Below are positions 56,117 through 64,000 of a stretch of 64,000 nt of DNA, piece after piece. The DNA comes from Ferruginibacter sp. (lineage in GTDB: Bacteria > Bacteroidota > Bacteroidia > Chitinophagales > Chitinophagaceae): contig NZ_JAQBNR010000039.1 of NCBI RefSeq assembly GCF_028288465.1, forward strand, positions 55,642-119,641, in the 5' to 3' direction. The position numbers and the translations under genes are program-made. Position 1 is the stretch's first letter. Each line of letters starts with the position of its first letter. The notes under the pieces were generated by a model. It searched no databases and had not been told where the DNA came from. It was given only the letters and a program-made list of their open reading frames with translations.

Positions 56117-58872
56117 TTAAAAATGGCTTCTGCTTTTTTAATTGTCTTCTCCAGGTCAATGCCTTTTTTCAATACATCTTTAAAAGGATCGCCCTCTGTT
56201 TTCAATCTGTCTATTGTATTAAAAATAGTGAAGTGTTGCATGGTTAGGCCTTTCTTAACTTCTTCCCAATGCAAGGGCATGGAAACAGTTGCACCCTTTT
56301 TTGGCCTTAGCGAGTAGGGGCCGGCAATGGTTGCTCCCGGGCGGTTCTGTAAAAAATCGAGGTACATTTTTCCTTTGCGTTTGGCGATCATGCGTTCTAC
56401 ACTGGTAAATTTGGGCAGCATATTGTGGACGATATTAACAACAATTCTTGCAAACATTTGCGACTGATCATAACTGTATTTTGCACCCAGCGGAATATAA
56501 ATATGCATACCTGTAGAGCCGGATGTTTTGCAGTAGGAGGGAACATCTATCGCATCCAGCACTTTCTTCGTTTCCAGCGCCACTTCAATTACCTGGTCAA
56601 AAGTATTTTTATCCGGGTCAAGATCTATTACGCAATAGTCCGGGTTATCCGGCGACTGAACGCGGCTGAACCAGGGATTCATTTCAATACATCCCAGCGA
56701 TGCCATCCATAACAATACGGCTTCATCCGAACCCACGAGGTATTCTTTGTCTTCTCCTTCACTGGTGGTATAAGGAAAAGTTTTTGTGATCCAGTCCGGT
56801 GCTTTGCCTTTAATATCTTTCTGGTAAAAACTTGGGCCGCTGATGCCATTGGGAAAGCGGTTGAGCGACATCGGCCTGTCTTTGAGATAAGGCAAAATGT
56901 AATCAGCAACCTGGTAGTAATAATTCAGCATATCCCGTTTGGTGATCTTCTCATCCGGCCAATAAATTTTACTGAGGTTGGTAAATTTAATCTCATGTCC
57001 ACAAACTTTACGTACCTGTGTTTCTTCTGTTGGATTCAGCAATGTTTTACGGTCGCCTTGTATAGGAGGCTTAATCAGGTTGGTTGTTGCATCTGTTTTT
57101 TCAGCTGCTGTTTTTTTTGATGACGTCTTTTTTATTGCCGGTGCAGACTTGTCATTTACAACAGCTTCTGCATGTACTGCTTTTTCTCTCACTACATCGT
57201 TGGCTTTTTTATCTATCCGCATTCCCTGGAAGGAGGGATGACGAAATACACCATCGCTAGTAACTTCTGAAAAAGCCACTTCGCATACCAGCTGCGGTTT
57301 AAGCCAGGTGGCTTTTGCAGTTGGGGGATTGGGCCTGAACCGGGATGGCTTGTTGATATCCGGCTGCATTTTAAAAGGGCTTTTAGTTGTGATCAACGGT
57401 TTAAATTTTGCCATCATTTCTTTCTGCAACTGATTGGAAAAACCAGTGCCCACTTTACCGACGTACTGCAGTTCGCCCCCTTCGTATACACCCAATAAAA
57501 GTGAGCTGAATTGTTTGGCAGTGTCTTCGTTTTTTGTGTACCCGGCAATCACTACTTCCTGTCGCTGGTGTGTTTTTATTTTCAGCCATTCCTTTGAACG
57601 TAAGCCAGGCGAATAGGAACTGGAAGCCTTTTTAGCAATGATACCTTCCAGCCCCATTTTTTCTGCGGCTTTAAAAAATTCGATACCACCGGCATCAAAT
57701 ACTTCACTCCGCCGTATGGTGTCATCGCCTTCAGGGAGTATTTCTTTTAACACCGCCTGGCGTTCCACCAGCGGCAGATCCATCAGGTTTTTCCCGTCAT
57801 ACCAAAGCAAATCGAAAATATAATATACCAGCCGGCCATCTGCTTCACTGCGCCAGTTTTGCAGATCGCCGAAGTTTGAAATACCCTTGTCATTCAGCAC
57901 CAGTATTTCACCATCTGTTACTGCATTGATTTTCCATTTTTGCAATGCCTGGTGAATGGCATAAAATTTTTCATCAAAAGATTTATTGTTGCGGGAAAGC
58001 AATTCTACCTTGCCCTTGTTTACAAATGCGAGCGCCCGGTATCCGTCCCATTTAATTTCAAACAACCAGTCGGGGTCGTCAAACGGGTCATCAACCAATG
58101 TAGCAAGCATGGGCGTTATACCCGCCGGCATGGCTGATTTGGGTGATTTTTTTAAAATGGCAGCTACGTCTGTTTCGTCAGGCTTTTCAACCTGCTGTTT
58201 ATTCAGACTTGCCCGTTTTGCGGGGGCTTTTTTTTTACTTCCCGGTGCCGGCTTTTCGATGGTTTTCTCGCCGCCATCCTTCCAAATTTTTTCGCTTGTC
58301 TTTTCCATATTGGCAATGGTCTTGCCGCTCACAACAGATTTATCCATTTTTGTAATGTCTTTTGCGGATGCAAAATCATCTTTGTGTTTAATCAACAGCC
58401 AGGCGTTTTCGCCCATGCCATGCGTTTTAACCAAAGCAAATTCACCCTGCAGCTTTTGCCCATGCAATTTTATTTTTACCGATCCGGCTTTAAGTTGTTG
58501 CAGCAGATGTTTTTCCTGTGCTTTTTTTCCGGTGATGGGTTCAAGCGGTTCGTAAGTTCCTTCATCCCAAACAATCACTGTGCCACCACCGTACTCACCT
58601 TTTGGTATCAGGCCTTCAAAATTTTTATAATCAAAGGGATGATCTTCTACCATCATCGCCAGCCGTTTCTCCTTAGGGTCAGTAGATGGCCCTTTGGGCA
58701 CCGCCCAGCTTTTTAGCACGCCTTCCATTTCCAGGCGAAAGTCGTAGTGCAGGCGGGTGGCGTCATGTTTTTGAATTACAAATGCGAGCTTGTTTTTATC
58801 CCTGCTTTTACCTGCCTTGGGCTCTTTCGTTTTTGTAAAATCCCGCTTCGCTTCATATTTTGTAAGACTCAT
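56110..58872 (-). CDS. ligD: Multifunctional DNA ligase D
   Basis: The 920-residue protein has the three LigD activities in the order phosphoesterase-ligase-polymerase. The phosphoesterase (about 1-190) has FVIQKHDATRLHYDFRLE with its metal-binding His and Asp. The ATP-dependent ligase (about 250-560) has the adenylated Lys274 in EIKWDGYRA and GEILVL. The primase-polymerase (about 640-920) has VIDLDPDKNTFDQV and KTSGSTGMHIYIP. Lys/Ala-rich linkers separate the domains. With Ku it carries out non-homologous end joining; no Ku gene is in the window. The ATG at 58872 is normal. The flavin monooxygenase gene diverges across 244 bp. Confidence 0.96.
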   Translation of the reverse strand: MSLTKYEAKRDFTKTKEPKAGKSRDKNKLAFVIQKHDATRLHYDFRLEMEGVLKSWAVPKGPSTDPKEKRLAMMVEDHPFDYKNFEGLIPKGEYGGGTVIVWDEGTYEPLEPITGKKAQEKHLLQQLKAGSVKIKLHGQKLQGEFALVKTHGMGENAWLLIKHKDDFASAKDITKMDKSVVSGKTIANMEKTSEKIWKDGGEKTIEKPAPGSKKKAPAKRASLNKQQVEKPDETDVAAILKKSPKSAMPAGITPMLATLVDDPFDDPDWLFEIKWDGYRALAFVNKGKVELLSRNNKSFDEKFYAIHQALQKWKINAVTDGEILVLNDKGISNFGDLQNWRSEADGRLVYYIFDLLWYDGKNLMDLPLVERQAVLKEILPEGDDTIRRSEVFDAGGIEFFKAAEKMGLEGIIAKKASSSYSPGLRSKEWLKIKTHQRQEVVIAGYTKNEDTAKQFSSLLLGVYEGGELQYVGKVGTGFSNQLQKEMMAKFKPLITTKSPFKMQPDINKPSRFRPNPPTAKATWLKPQLVCEVAFSEVTSDGVFRHPSFQGMRIDKKANDVVREKAVHAEAVVNDKSAPAIKKTSSKKTAAEKTDATTNLIKPPIQGDRKTLLNPTEETQVRKVCGHEIKFTNLSKIYWPDEKITKRDMLNYYYQVADYILPYLKDRPMSLNRFPNGISGPSFYQKDIKGKAPDWITKTFPYTTSEGEDKEYLVGSDEAVLLWMASLGCIEMNPWFSRVQSPDNPDYCVIDLDPDKNTFDQVIEVALETKKVLDAIDVPSYCKTSGSTGMHIYIPLGAKYSYDQSQMFARIVVNIVHNMLPKFTSVERMIAKRKGKMYLDFLQNRPGATIAGPYSLRPKKGATVSMPLHWEEVKKGLTMQHFTIFNTIDRLKTEGDPFKDVLKKGIDLEKTIKKAEAIFND

Positions 58873-59084
58873 GGTAAATGATTTTATTGCCGGTAATAAA
58901 TGAATTGATGCAACGGTAATTGTTGCCTTTATTTTATTGTGTATTCAAGCATACAACAATTGTTACGCCATTTTTAGAATGCTTTCTGCCTGCAATTTTT
59001 GCCTGATGAAGCGCAATAATTGAGGCAAATCTTCTACTACATTAGTCATCGTCGTCAGGAAAGAAAAGAAAAAATGAATTAACT

Positions 59085-59106
59085 TGTAATGACGGTTGTC
59101 ATTACA
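59085..59106. promoter_or_regulatory. Operator-like palindrome before the flavin monooxygenase gene
   Basis: TGTAATGAC, four bases, then GTCATTACA form a perfect 9-bp inverted repeat ending 10 bp before the start codon. Its size and position fit a site for a TetR- or MarR-type repressor. No regulator gene is seen beside it. Confidence 0.6.
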
Positions 59107-59116
59107 TTGTCTGAGT

Positions 59117-60268
59117 ATGATACAAACTGAAACATTGATTATAGGCGCAAGTATGGCAGGTCTTGCGTCGGCAGCCTGCCTGCAAAAGCAGGGTATAAAA
59201 TATATTGTTATTGAAAAAGAAAAGGAATCAGTTGCTCCCTGGCGCAACCATTATCACCGTTTGCATTTGCATACCAATAAAAGAATTTCAGCATTGCCTT
59301 TTAAAAAATATGGCCCTGGTATTCCCCGCTATCCATCCCGTGCAGAGTTAATCCATTATGCAGACGCTTATCAAAAAGAGTTTAACATCGAACCCATTTT
59401 TAATACCGAAGCGACATCGGTTAAAAGGGTGGGAGATAACTGGGTTACGCAAACAGCTACTGAAATTTTTCAATCAAAATACCTTGTGATGGCGACGGGT
59501 GCCTTTGGCCATCCCAAGCCTTTAAATTTTAAAGGGATGGAAACTTTTACCGGTACAGTTGTGCATAGTTATGCGTACAAAACAGGAAGCGGTTATAAAG
59601 GAAAAAAAGTATTGGTAGTGGGCTTTGGTAATTCAGCCTGCGAAATAGCCATTGATTTGTATGAACAGGGTGCCATGCCATCCCTGGCTGTTCGCTCGCC
59701 GGTGAACGTGATACCACGTGATATAATGGGCATCCCTGTACTGGAAATAAGCTTACTGCTAAGTCATCTTCCGCCGCGTATTGCCGATGCTGTCAGTGCA
59801 CCGCTATTGCGTTTGGTGTTGGGCGACATCACCAAGCTGGGGCTAAAAAAAATGTCGTATGGACCATTTGAACAAATTGCCAGGGACGCTAAAATACCTT
59901 TGCTGGATATTGGTACCATCGGCCATATCCGCAAGGGCCATATCCAGGTTTATAGCGGCATTGATTATATTGATGGCAACACGGTCTGTTTTTCAGATGG
60001 CCAACGGAAGGTGTTCGATGCTATTATTGCTGCTATTGGCTATAGCATGCAAAGCAGTGCGATGGCTAATTTTGAACCTGGCCGGATTGCGGATGCAAGA
60101 TTGCCTTTGGATAAGCAAAAGTACTTCGGTAAAGATGGTTTATATTTCTGCGGATACAGGATTGCGGCCACCGGGCAGATACGTACAATAAGCCGGGATG
60201 CGCAAAAAATTGCTGCCGGCATTGCCGTAAAAGTTGCAGCCGGCACTATTAATTCGCACCACAATTGA
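59117..60268 (+). CDS. Flavin-containing monooxygenase
   Basis: From the ATG at 59117 the protein has 383 residues. It has an FAD motif (LIIGASMAGLASAACL, about 6-21), the FMO/Baeyer-Villiger fingerprint FTGTVVHSYAY (FxGxxxHxxxY) and the NADPH motif VLVVGFGNSACEIAID. A C-terminal CGYRIAATGQIRTISRDAQK closes the FAD domain. It resembles YUCCA-like class B monooxygenases, which oxidise small organic molecules. A TTG at 59096 lies within the operator-like palindrome, so the ATG is preferred. The small KTSC-like gene follows after six bases and should be co-transcribed. Confidence 0.9.
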   Translation: MIQTETLIIGASMAGLASAACLQKQGIKYIVIEKEKESVAPWRNHYHRLHLHTNKRISALPFKKYGPGIPRYPSRAELIHYADAYQKEFNIEPIFNTEATSVKRVGDNWVTQTATEIFQSKYLVMATGAFGHPKPLNFKGMETFTGTVVHSYAYKTGSGYKGKKVLVVGFGNSACEIAIDLYEQGAMPSLAVRSPVNVIPRDIMGIPVLEISLLLSHLPPRIADAVSAPLLRLVLGDITKLGLKKMSYGPFEQIARDAKIPLLDIGTIGHIRKGHIQVYSGIDYIDGNTVCFSDGQRKVFDAIIAAIGYSMQSSAMANFEPGRIADARLPLDKQKYFGKDGLYFCGYRIAATGQIRTISRDAQKIAAGIAVKVAAGTINSHHN

Positions 60269-60274
60269 GTTGCA

Positions 60275-60502
60275 ATGAAAAAGTACATCAGCAAAAGCGG
60301 TAAACAATCAGGCGTAACAGGATATGATATTGGAACCGATCATATCATCATTCAGTTTAATCACCACCCGGTATATAAGTATTCCTATGTAAGTTGCGGC
60401 AAGCAGACTACCGATATCCTTAAACAACTGGCGCAGGCCTCAAAAGGTCTTGGCACATACATTTCACAGCATCATCCGCCATATGAGTGGAAACGGGAAT
60501 AA
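60275..60502 (+). CDS. Small KTSC-like protein
   Basis: The 75-residue protein has a small beta-rich start (SGVTGYDIGTDHIIIQFNHH), YKYSYVS and a helix LKQLAQASKGLGTYIS, a pattern like the KTSC domain (GYD, then F, Y-Y, and a final helix with a Gly-rich end). It lies six bases after the monooxygenase stop, so it is likely in the same operon. KTSC proteins may bind RNA or act in nucleic-acid contexts, but this is not settled. Assignment is by pattern only. Confidence 0.6.
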   Translation: MKKYISKSGKQSGVTGYDIGTDHIIIQFNHHPVYKYSYVSCGKQTTDILKQLAQASKGLGTYISQHHPPYEWKRE

Positions 60503-60921
60503 TTTTATGTTGAAAGAAACCGGCAGGTCATTCACCGGCAGCTACACAAAAAGCATTTTATCCGGCAGGATAGTTAAAATTACATTGTGTGCAAATTTTT
60601 TGCGAGGCAACGGTTTTTAAAAACAATACGTATTACCGGGGAAGCCTTTTTCATTATCAGGAAAACCACTGGCGGAAACCGCTTAATTCAATCCCAACCC
60701 TCTGGTCAAAACATGCATCTCAGCCTGTGAAACGCAGCAGCACTTTTTTAAGAAAATTGAGTTCAGGCATATTTTATTCAACATTCAAAAATGACATCTT
60801 ACTACAGGAAGTACTTGTGCCTTTTTTGCGCAGACTACCAGTAAAATAGGGATTTTCGGCAATAAAAACTAAGAATTTCGCAGTTGAATTTGCTTTATCT
60901 TTAAGAACATAAAACTAACAA
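60503..60921. other. Intergenic region, 419 bp
   Basis: No convincing gene was found. A GTG-started frame (60589-60849, 86 codons) has no recognisable features. The promoter of the CHU_C protein should lie at the right end. Confidence 0.45.
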
Positions 60922-62886
60922 GTGCCGCATTTTAAAACCTGGTATAAAAGCCAACGATGGTTTTGGAATTTTCTTTCGCCACTATACATAATAGCAATAT
61001 GCATGTGTACAGGCACCACTGTTTGCGCCCAAAGCTGCCCGGTAAATATTGATTTTGAAACAGGCACATTTGCCAACTGGACCTGCTGGCTCGGGCGCAC
61101 CTCGGCTGTTGGCGACCAAAATGTAATTTCACTCAGCAGGGTATCAGGGCCTGTTTCTGAGCATCATACCATGTATAGTGGCAACAACAGCCAGCTTGAT
61201 CCCTTTGGCGGTTTTCCGGTGTTGTGTCCTAATGGGAGCGGTCATTCCATCAGGCTTGGAAGCACGGAGGCTGGCGGCCAGGCCGAAGGCGTATCGTATG
61301 ATTTTACAGTTCCGGAAAATAGCAATTCTTATTCGGTCACATTTCACTACGCGGTTGTATTTCAATCGCCCAATCACCGCATCAATGAACAACCCCGCAT
61401 GGAAGTAGAGGTTACCAATGTTTCGGAGAACAGTGTTATTAATTGCGGCTCTTTTTCGTTTATTGCGGTGGGGTCTTCGTTGCCCGGCTTTGAGGTATCG
61501 AACGTTGTGGATACCATTACAGTCCTTTATAAAAAATGGTCCACTGTAACCGTGGATTTGTCCGGCAACGCCGGTAAGCAGATCCGCTTGTTTTTTAAAA
61601 CGGCAGACTGCACATTTCGCAGGCATTTTGGATATGCATATATCGATGTAGATTCAGACTGTGGTGGCAGTTTTGTAGGAGCTGCTTTTTGTAAAGGCGA
61701 TTCAGTGGTGCACGTAACAGGGCCGGCGGGGTACGCCGGCTATACCTGGTATGACAGCGCATTGACAAGGGTGTTAGGTAAAGGCCCCACGCTGGTATTA
61801 AAGCCACCGCCTCCATCCGGCACCAGCATTTCACTCAAGCTGGATCCTTATGACGGCTATGGATGCCCGAAGGTATTGCTGGCCCTGTTGAAAGATACGC
61901 TTCAGCTGAGCGCTGATGCGGGAAATGACGCCTTGTATTGTCATACAGCGGGGATAACCATCGGCAGCCCGCCCCGGCAGGAGTTGATATACAGCTGGAG
62001 CCCGGCTGCAGGCCTGAGCAACCCTGAAATATCCAACCCGATAGCGGCGCCCGGGGTAACTACTACCTACACGCTGACTGCCAGCAGCGTGGGTGGCGGG
62101 TGTAAAACTTCCGATGCGGTGGTTATTAAATCGTCAGCTGTTGATACCACGCTGAGATTGGCCGGCAAGGCTGCATTTTGTTTTGGATATGGAGACAGCG
62201 CTGTTTTAAAAATAACTTCCACGCAACATATAGAATGGTATAGGGATAATGTCGCCATTGATGCCACGGGTATCACAGCGTATCATGTGGCAGAAAGCGG
62301 CACCTACTACGCTGTGTTGCAAAACAGTGACGGCTGTACGCTGTCAACTTCCAAGCAAACCATTTTGATAGAACAACCCGTACCGCCCATTACATACCCT
62401 GTAAAATATGCCATTATCAATTTAACATTGCCGCTGGAAGCAAGACATATCGGCAACCAGGTACTTTGGAAACCAGCGATCTGGCTGGATAATCCTGCAA
62501 GCTATACACCCAATTTTACCAGTGCCACCGAACAATTGTATGCCATCGAAATGCATACAGCGGCAGGTTGTGTTACGGTAGATTCCCAGCTTGTTAAAAC
62601 GGTGAAGAACGTCGAGATCTATGTCCCTTCCGGCTTTACACCCAATGGTGATGGCAACAACGATATTTTACGGCCGGTATTGCGGGGCGTAAAAGGCATT
62701 ACTTATTTCAGAATCTTCAACCGGGCAGGTAACCTGTTGTTTGAAACGAATGTGGAGCGACTTGGATGGAATGGTATTTTTAAAGGGGTACCGCAGGATC
62801 CGCAAACACTGGTCTGGATGCTGGAATGTACCGGTGTGGACGGACATATTTTTCAAAGAAAAGGAACTACCGTGTTGCTCAGATAA
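60922..62886 (+). CDS. Secreted surface protein with CHU_C (T9SS type B) C-terminal domain
   Basis: The 654-residue protein starts at GTG 60922 and has a signal peptide ending near VCAQ (residue 37). The N-terminal half (about 45-250) is a jellyroll-like domain with NIDFETGTFANWTCW and a Cys-containing end. Ig/PKD-like segments follow (ADAGNDALYCHTAGITIG, LIYSWSPAAGLSNPEISNP), as in gliding-associated proteins. The last about 85 residues, starting IYVPSGFTPNGDGNNDILRP, are the CHU_C type B sorting signal for T9SS export. It should be displayed on or released from the cell surface, possibly as an adhesin. The Cys-rich end of the first domain suggests disulphides. Confidence 0.9.
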   Translation: MPHFKTWYKSQRWFWNFLSPLYIIAICMCTGTTVCAQSCPVNIDFETGTFANWTCWLGRTSAVGDQNVISLSRVSGPVSEHHTMYSGNNSQLDPFGGFPVLCPNGSGHSIRLGSTEAGGQAEGVSYDFTVPENSNSYSVTFHYAVVFQSPNHRINEQPRMEVEVTNVSENSVINCGSFSFIAVGSSLPGFEVSNVVDTITVLYKKWSTVTVDLSGNAGKQIRLFFKTADCTFRRHFGYAYIDVDSDCGGSFVGAAFCKGDSVVHVTGPAGYAGYTWYDSALTRVLGKGPTLVLKPPPPSGTSISLKLDPYDGYGCPKVLLALLKDTLQLSADAGNDALYCHTAGITIGSPPRQELIYSWSPAAGLSNPEISNPIAAPGVTTTYTLTASSVGGGCKTSDAVVIKSSAVDTTLRLAGKAAFCFGYGDSAVLKITSTQHIEWYRDNVAIDATGITAYHVAESGTYYAVLQNSDGCTLSTSKQTILIEQPVPPITYPVKYAIINLTLPLEARHIGNQVLWKPAIWLDNPASYTPNFTSATEQLYAIEMHTAAGCVTVDSQLVKTVKNVEIYVPSGFTPNGDGNNDILRPVLRGVKGITYFRIFNRAGNLLFETNVERLGWNGIFKGVPQDPQTLVWMLECTGVDGHIFQRKGTTVLLR

Positions 62887-63245
62887 ATAATTAAAATCAC
62901 CGGGTTATTTCACACAAAGTGCACAAAAAATGCAATAGCTACAGTGTTGCACATTGGCAAGTGAGGCCTTCCGCTTATTTCACACAAAGAGGAAAAAGAA
63001 AGTAACGGTCACCCGGAAATTGTCCGTTGTGGCCACTTCTGTTTCCCTGATTTTAGTTGCTTAAAAAACGAGTTGTATTTCGTTGTATACGATGTATTCT
63101 TTGGTTTGTTGCGTGCAACCAGGTGGCTGAGTTGTGTGAAATCATTCCCTTTGTCTTTGGCTGAAAACAGTATATTTGAAATTACTCCGGAACTGTATAA
63201 AAATTAATTTGGAGTAACGCTTAATACAATCGAAACCGCAGCATT
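62887..63245. other. Intergenic region, 359 bp, with short direct repeats
   Basis: TTATTTCACACAAAG occurs at 62905-62919 and 62975-62989. A 7-bp inverted repeat (TTACTCC at 63182-63188, GGAGTAA at 63211-63217) lies 28 bp before the ABC exporter start. No gene was seen. Confidence 0.5.
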
Positions 63246-64000
63246 ATGTCCAATCCTTATATATCACTGATGAAAACTGCCTGGCGTTACGCCCGGGAGG
63301 AAAAGAAAAGGTATGTCGGCATTTATACGTTGTTTATTTTGGCAAGTGTTGTATCAGCCATGAACCCTTTGCTCTATGGCTGGTTTATCAACGCAGTACA
63401 AAAACAAGGTATCGACAAATTACAATACGCCTGGTGGTATGCCGGCATATTTATGTTACTTAAACTGGCCGAATGGGCTTTTCACGGACCAGCAAGAATT
63501 ATGGAACGCCAGCTGGCGTTTAACTTAAGCCGCAATTTTTTACAGCAATTGTATCATCAAACATTGCACCTGCCGGTGAGATGGCACCAGGATCACCATA
63601 GCGGCGCTACCATCAATCGTATCCGTAAAGCCTATGAGGCGTTGAAAGATTTTTTTCAGAACGGTTTTATGTACCTGTACACACTCACTAAATTTTTGTC
63701 TTCCTTTATCGCCATGATTTATTTCTCACCATTGTTTGGTGCCGTTGGCGTACTCATTGGGGCACTGACAGTCTATTTAATCTTTAGGTTTGATAAACCA
63801 TTTATGCAGGCAGTTGATGACAAGAATGAGAAGGAGCACATCGTTTCCAGCACCTTATTCGATAGCCTTTCAAATATTATCACGGTTATTACTTTAAGGC
63901 TTGAAAAAAGAATGGAAGGCAGTGTACTCCAAAAAGTAAAAGATGTTTTTCCCTCGTTTAACCGCAGCGTAAAAATCAATGACTGGAAATGGTTTGTGGC
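63246..64000 (+). CDS. ABC exporter, N-terminal transmembrane part
   Basis: The frame opens at ATG 63246 (MSNPYISLMKTAWRYARE) and runs past the window edge, 251 codons in. It shows a type I ABC exporter transmembrane domain: about four hydrophobic helices (near 25-46, 62-78, 137-157 and 162-180) and the usual cytoplasmic coupling segment with RQLAFNLSRNFLQQLYHQTL and LPVRWHQDHHSGATINRI. The nucleotide-binding domain would follow beyond the edge. The substrate is unknown; such single-chain exporters carry lipids, peptides or drugs. The start is supported by the family pattern and lack of any upstream in-frame start. Confidence 0.88.
   Translation, partial: MSNPYISLMKTAWRYAREEKKRYVGIYTLFILASVVSAMNPLLYGWFINAVQKQGIDKLQYAWWYAGIFMLLKLAEWAFHGPARIMERQLAFNLSRNFLQQLYHQTLHLPVRWHQDHHSGATINRIRKAYEALKDFFQNGFMYLYTLTKFLSSFIAMIYFSPLFGAVGVLIGALTVYLIFRFDKPFMQAVDDKNEKEHIVSSTLFDSLSNIITVITLRLEKRMEGSVLQKVKDVFPSFNRSVKINDWKWFV

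Noticed and set aside
56110..58872. Complete NHEJ locus with Ku
   Set aside because: Only ligD is present; no Ku gene lies on either side within the window.
58963..59247. Minus-strand frame overlapping the monooxygenase start
   Set aside because: Most of it lies antisense to the monooxygenase gene; only the last 28 codons are outside and could be a remnant.
60589..60849. GTG-started frame of 86 codons
   Set aside because: It has no recognisable domain, signal or neighbour support, and its composition looks like chance.

Overview
The window comes from a Bacteroidota genome, most likely Chitinophagaceae or a near relative. This rests on A+T-rich DNA with few Shine-Dalgarno sites, two type IX secretion C-terminal domains (the M43 protease at 13127-14404 and the gliding-type protein at 60922-62886), signal peptides ending in AQ, a LuxC-type acyl-CoA reductase paired with a dicluster ferredoxin, a CHU_C domain, and many TPR-containing histidine kinases. 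No rRNA, tRNA, CRISPR array or intact transposase gene was seen.

Region 1 (1-20 kb) is mixed and largely housekeeping: a truncated HtrA protease, acyl-CoA reductase and ferredoxin, a ddl / PASTA / rhodanese run, a hotdog thioesterase, a DoxX protein, a large TPR protein followed by an outer-membrane beta-barrel, a glutamine cyclotransferase, the M43 protease, a FAD oxidoreductase, a DUF4197 protein, a frameshifted small secreted protein, a B12-binding radical SAM enzyme, and an overlapping DUF2752/TM2 pair.

Region 2 (20-28 kb) starts the signalling part. A universal stress protein is followed by a minus-strand operon encoding a membrane histidine kinase, a stand-alone response regulator, and a response regulator fused to a class III adenylate-cyclase domain. 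Divergent from it lies an HD-phosphohydrolase protein with a C-terminal PycTM-like (DUF5706) membrane domain. Cyclic nucleotide synthesis and a probable nucleotide-responsive membrane protein are therefore side by side.

Region 3 (28-52 kb) is the most unusual part. It is a minus-strand array of eight histidine kinases; with the kinase of region 2 the window holds nine. Six have an N-terminal secretion signal, TPR region and one transmembrane helix, one is a soluble TPR kinase, and one is a 1,851-residue protein with eight tandem copies of an uncharacterised sensor module. No response regulator lies inside this array. One kinase is of HisKA_2 type, and one begins with a starch/glycogen-binding-like fold. 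A FIST sensor protein, an NTF2-like lipoprotein and a DinB-like protein are interspersed. At 32.9-33.6 kb the array is broken by two kinase 3'-end fragments flanking a 479-bp element with perfect 22-bp inverted ends and a frameshifted GxxExxY gene. The array looks like a place of repeated duplication, deletion and insertion.

Region 4 (52-64 kb) has a secreted GH42 beta-galactosidase, a secreted type B carboxylesterase, a small hairpin-forming element with 12-bp flanking direct repeats, DNA ligase D, a flavin monooxygenase behind an operator-like palindrome, a KTSC-like small protein, a large CHU_C surface protein, and the start of an ABC exporter cut by the window edge.

Calls are based on motifs and family knowledge; no database search was run.
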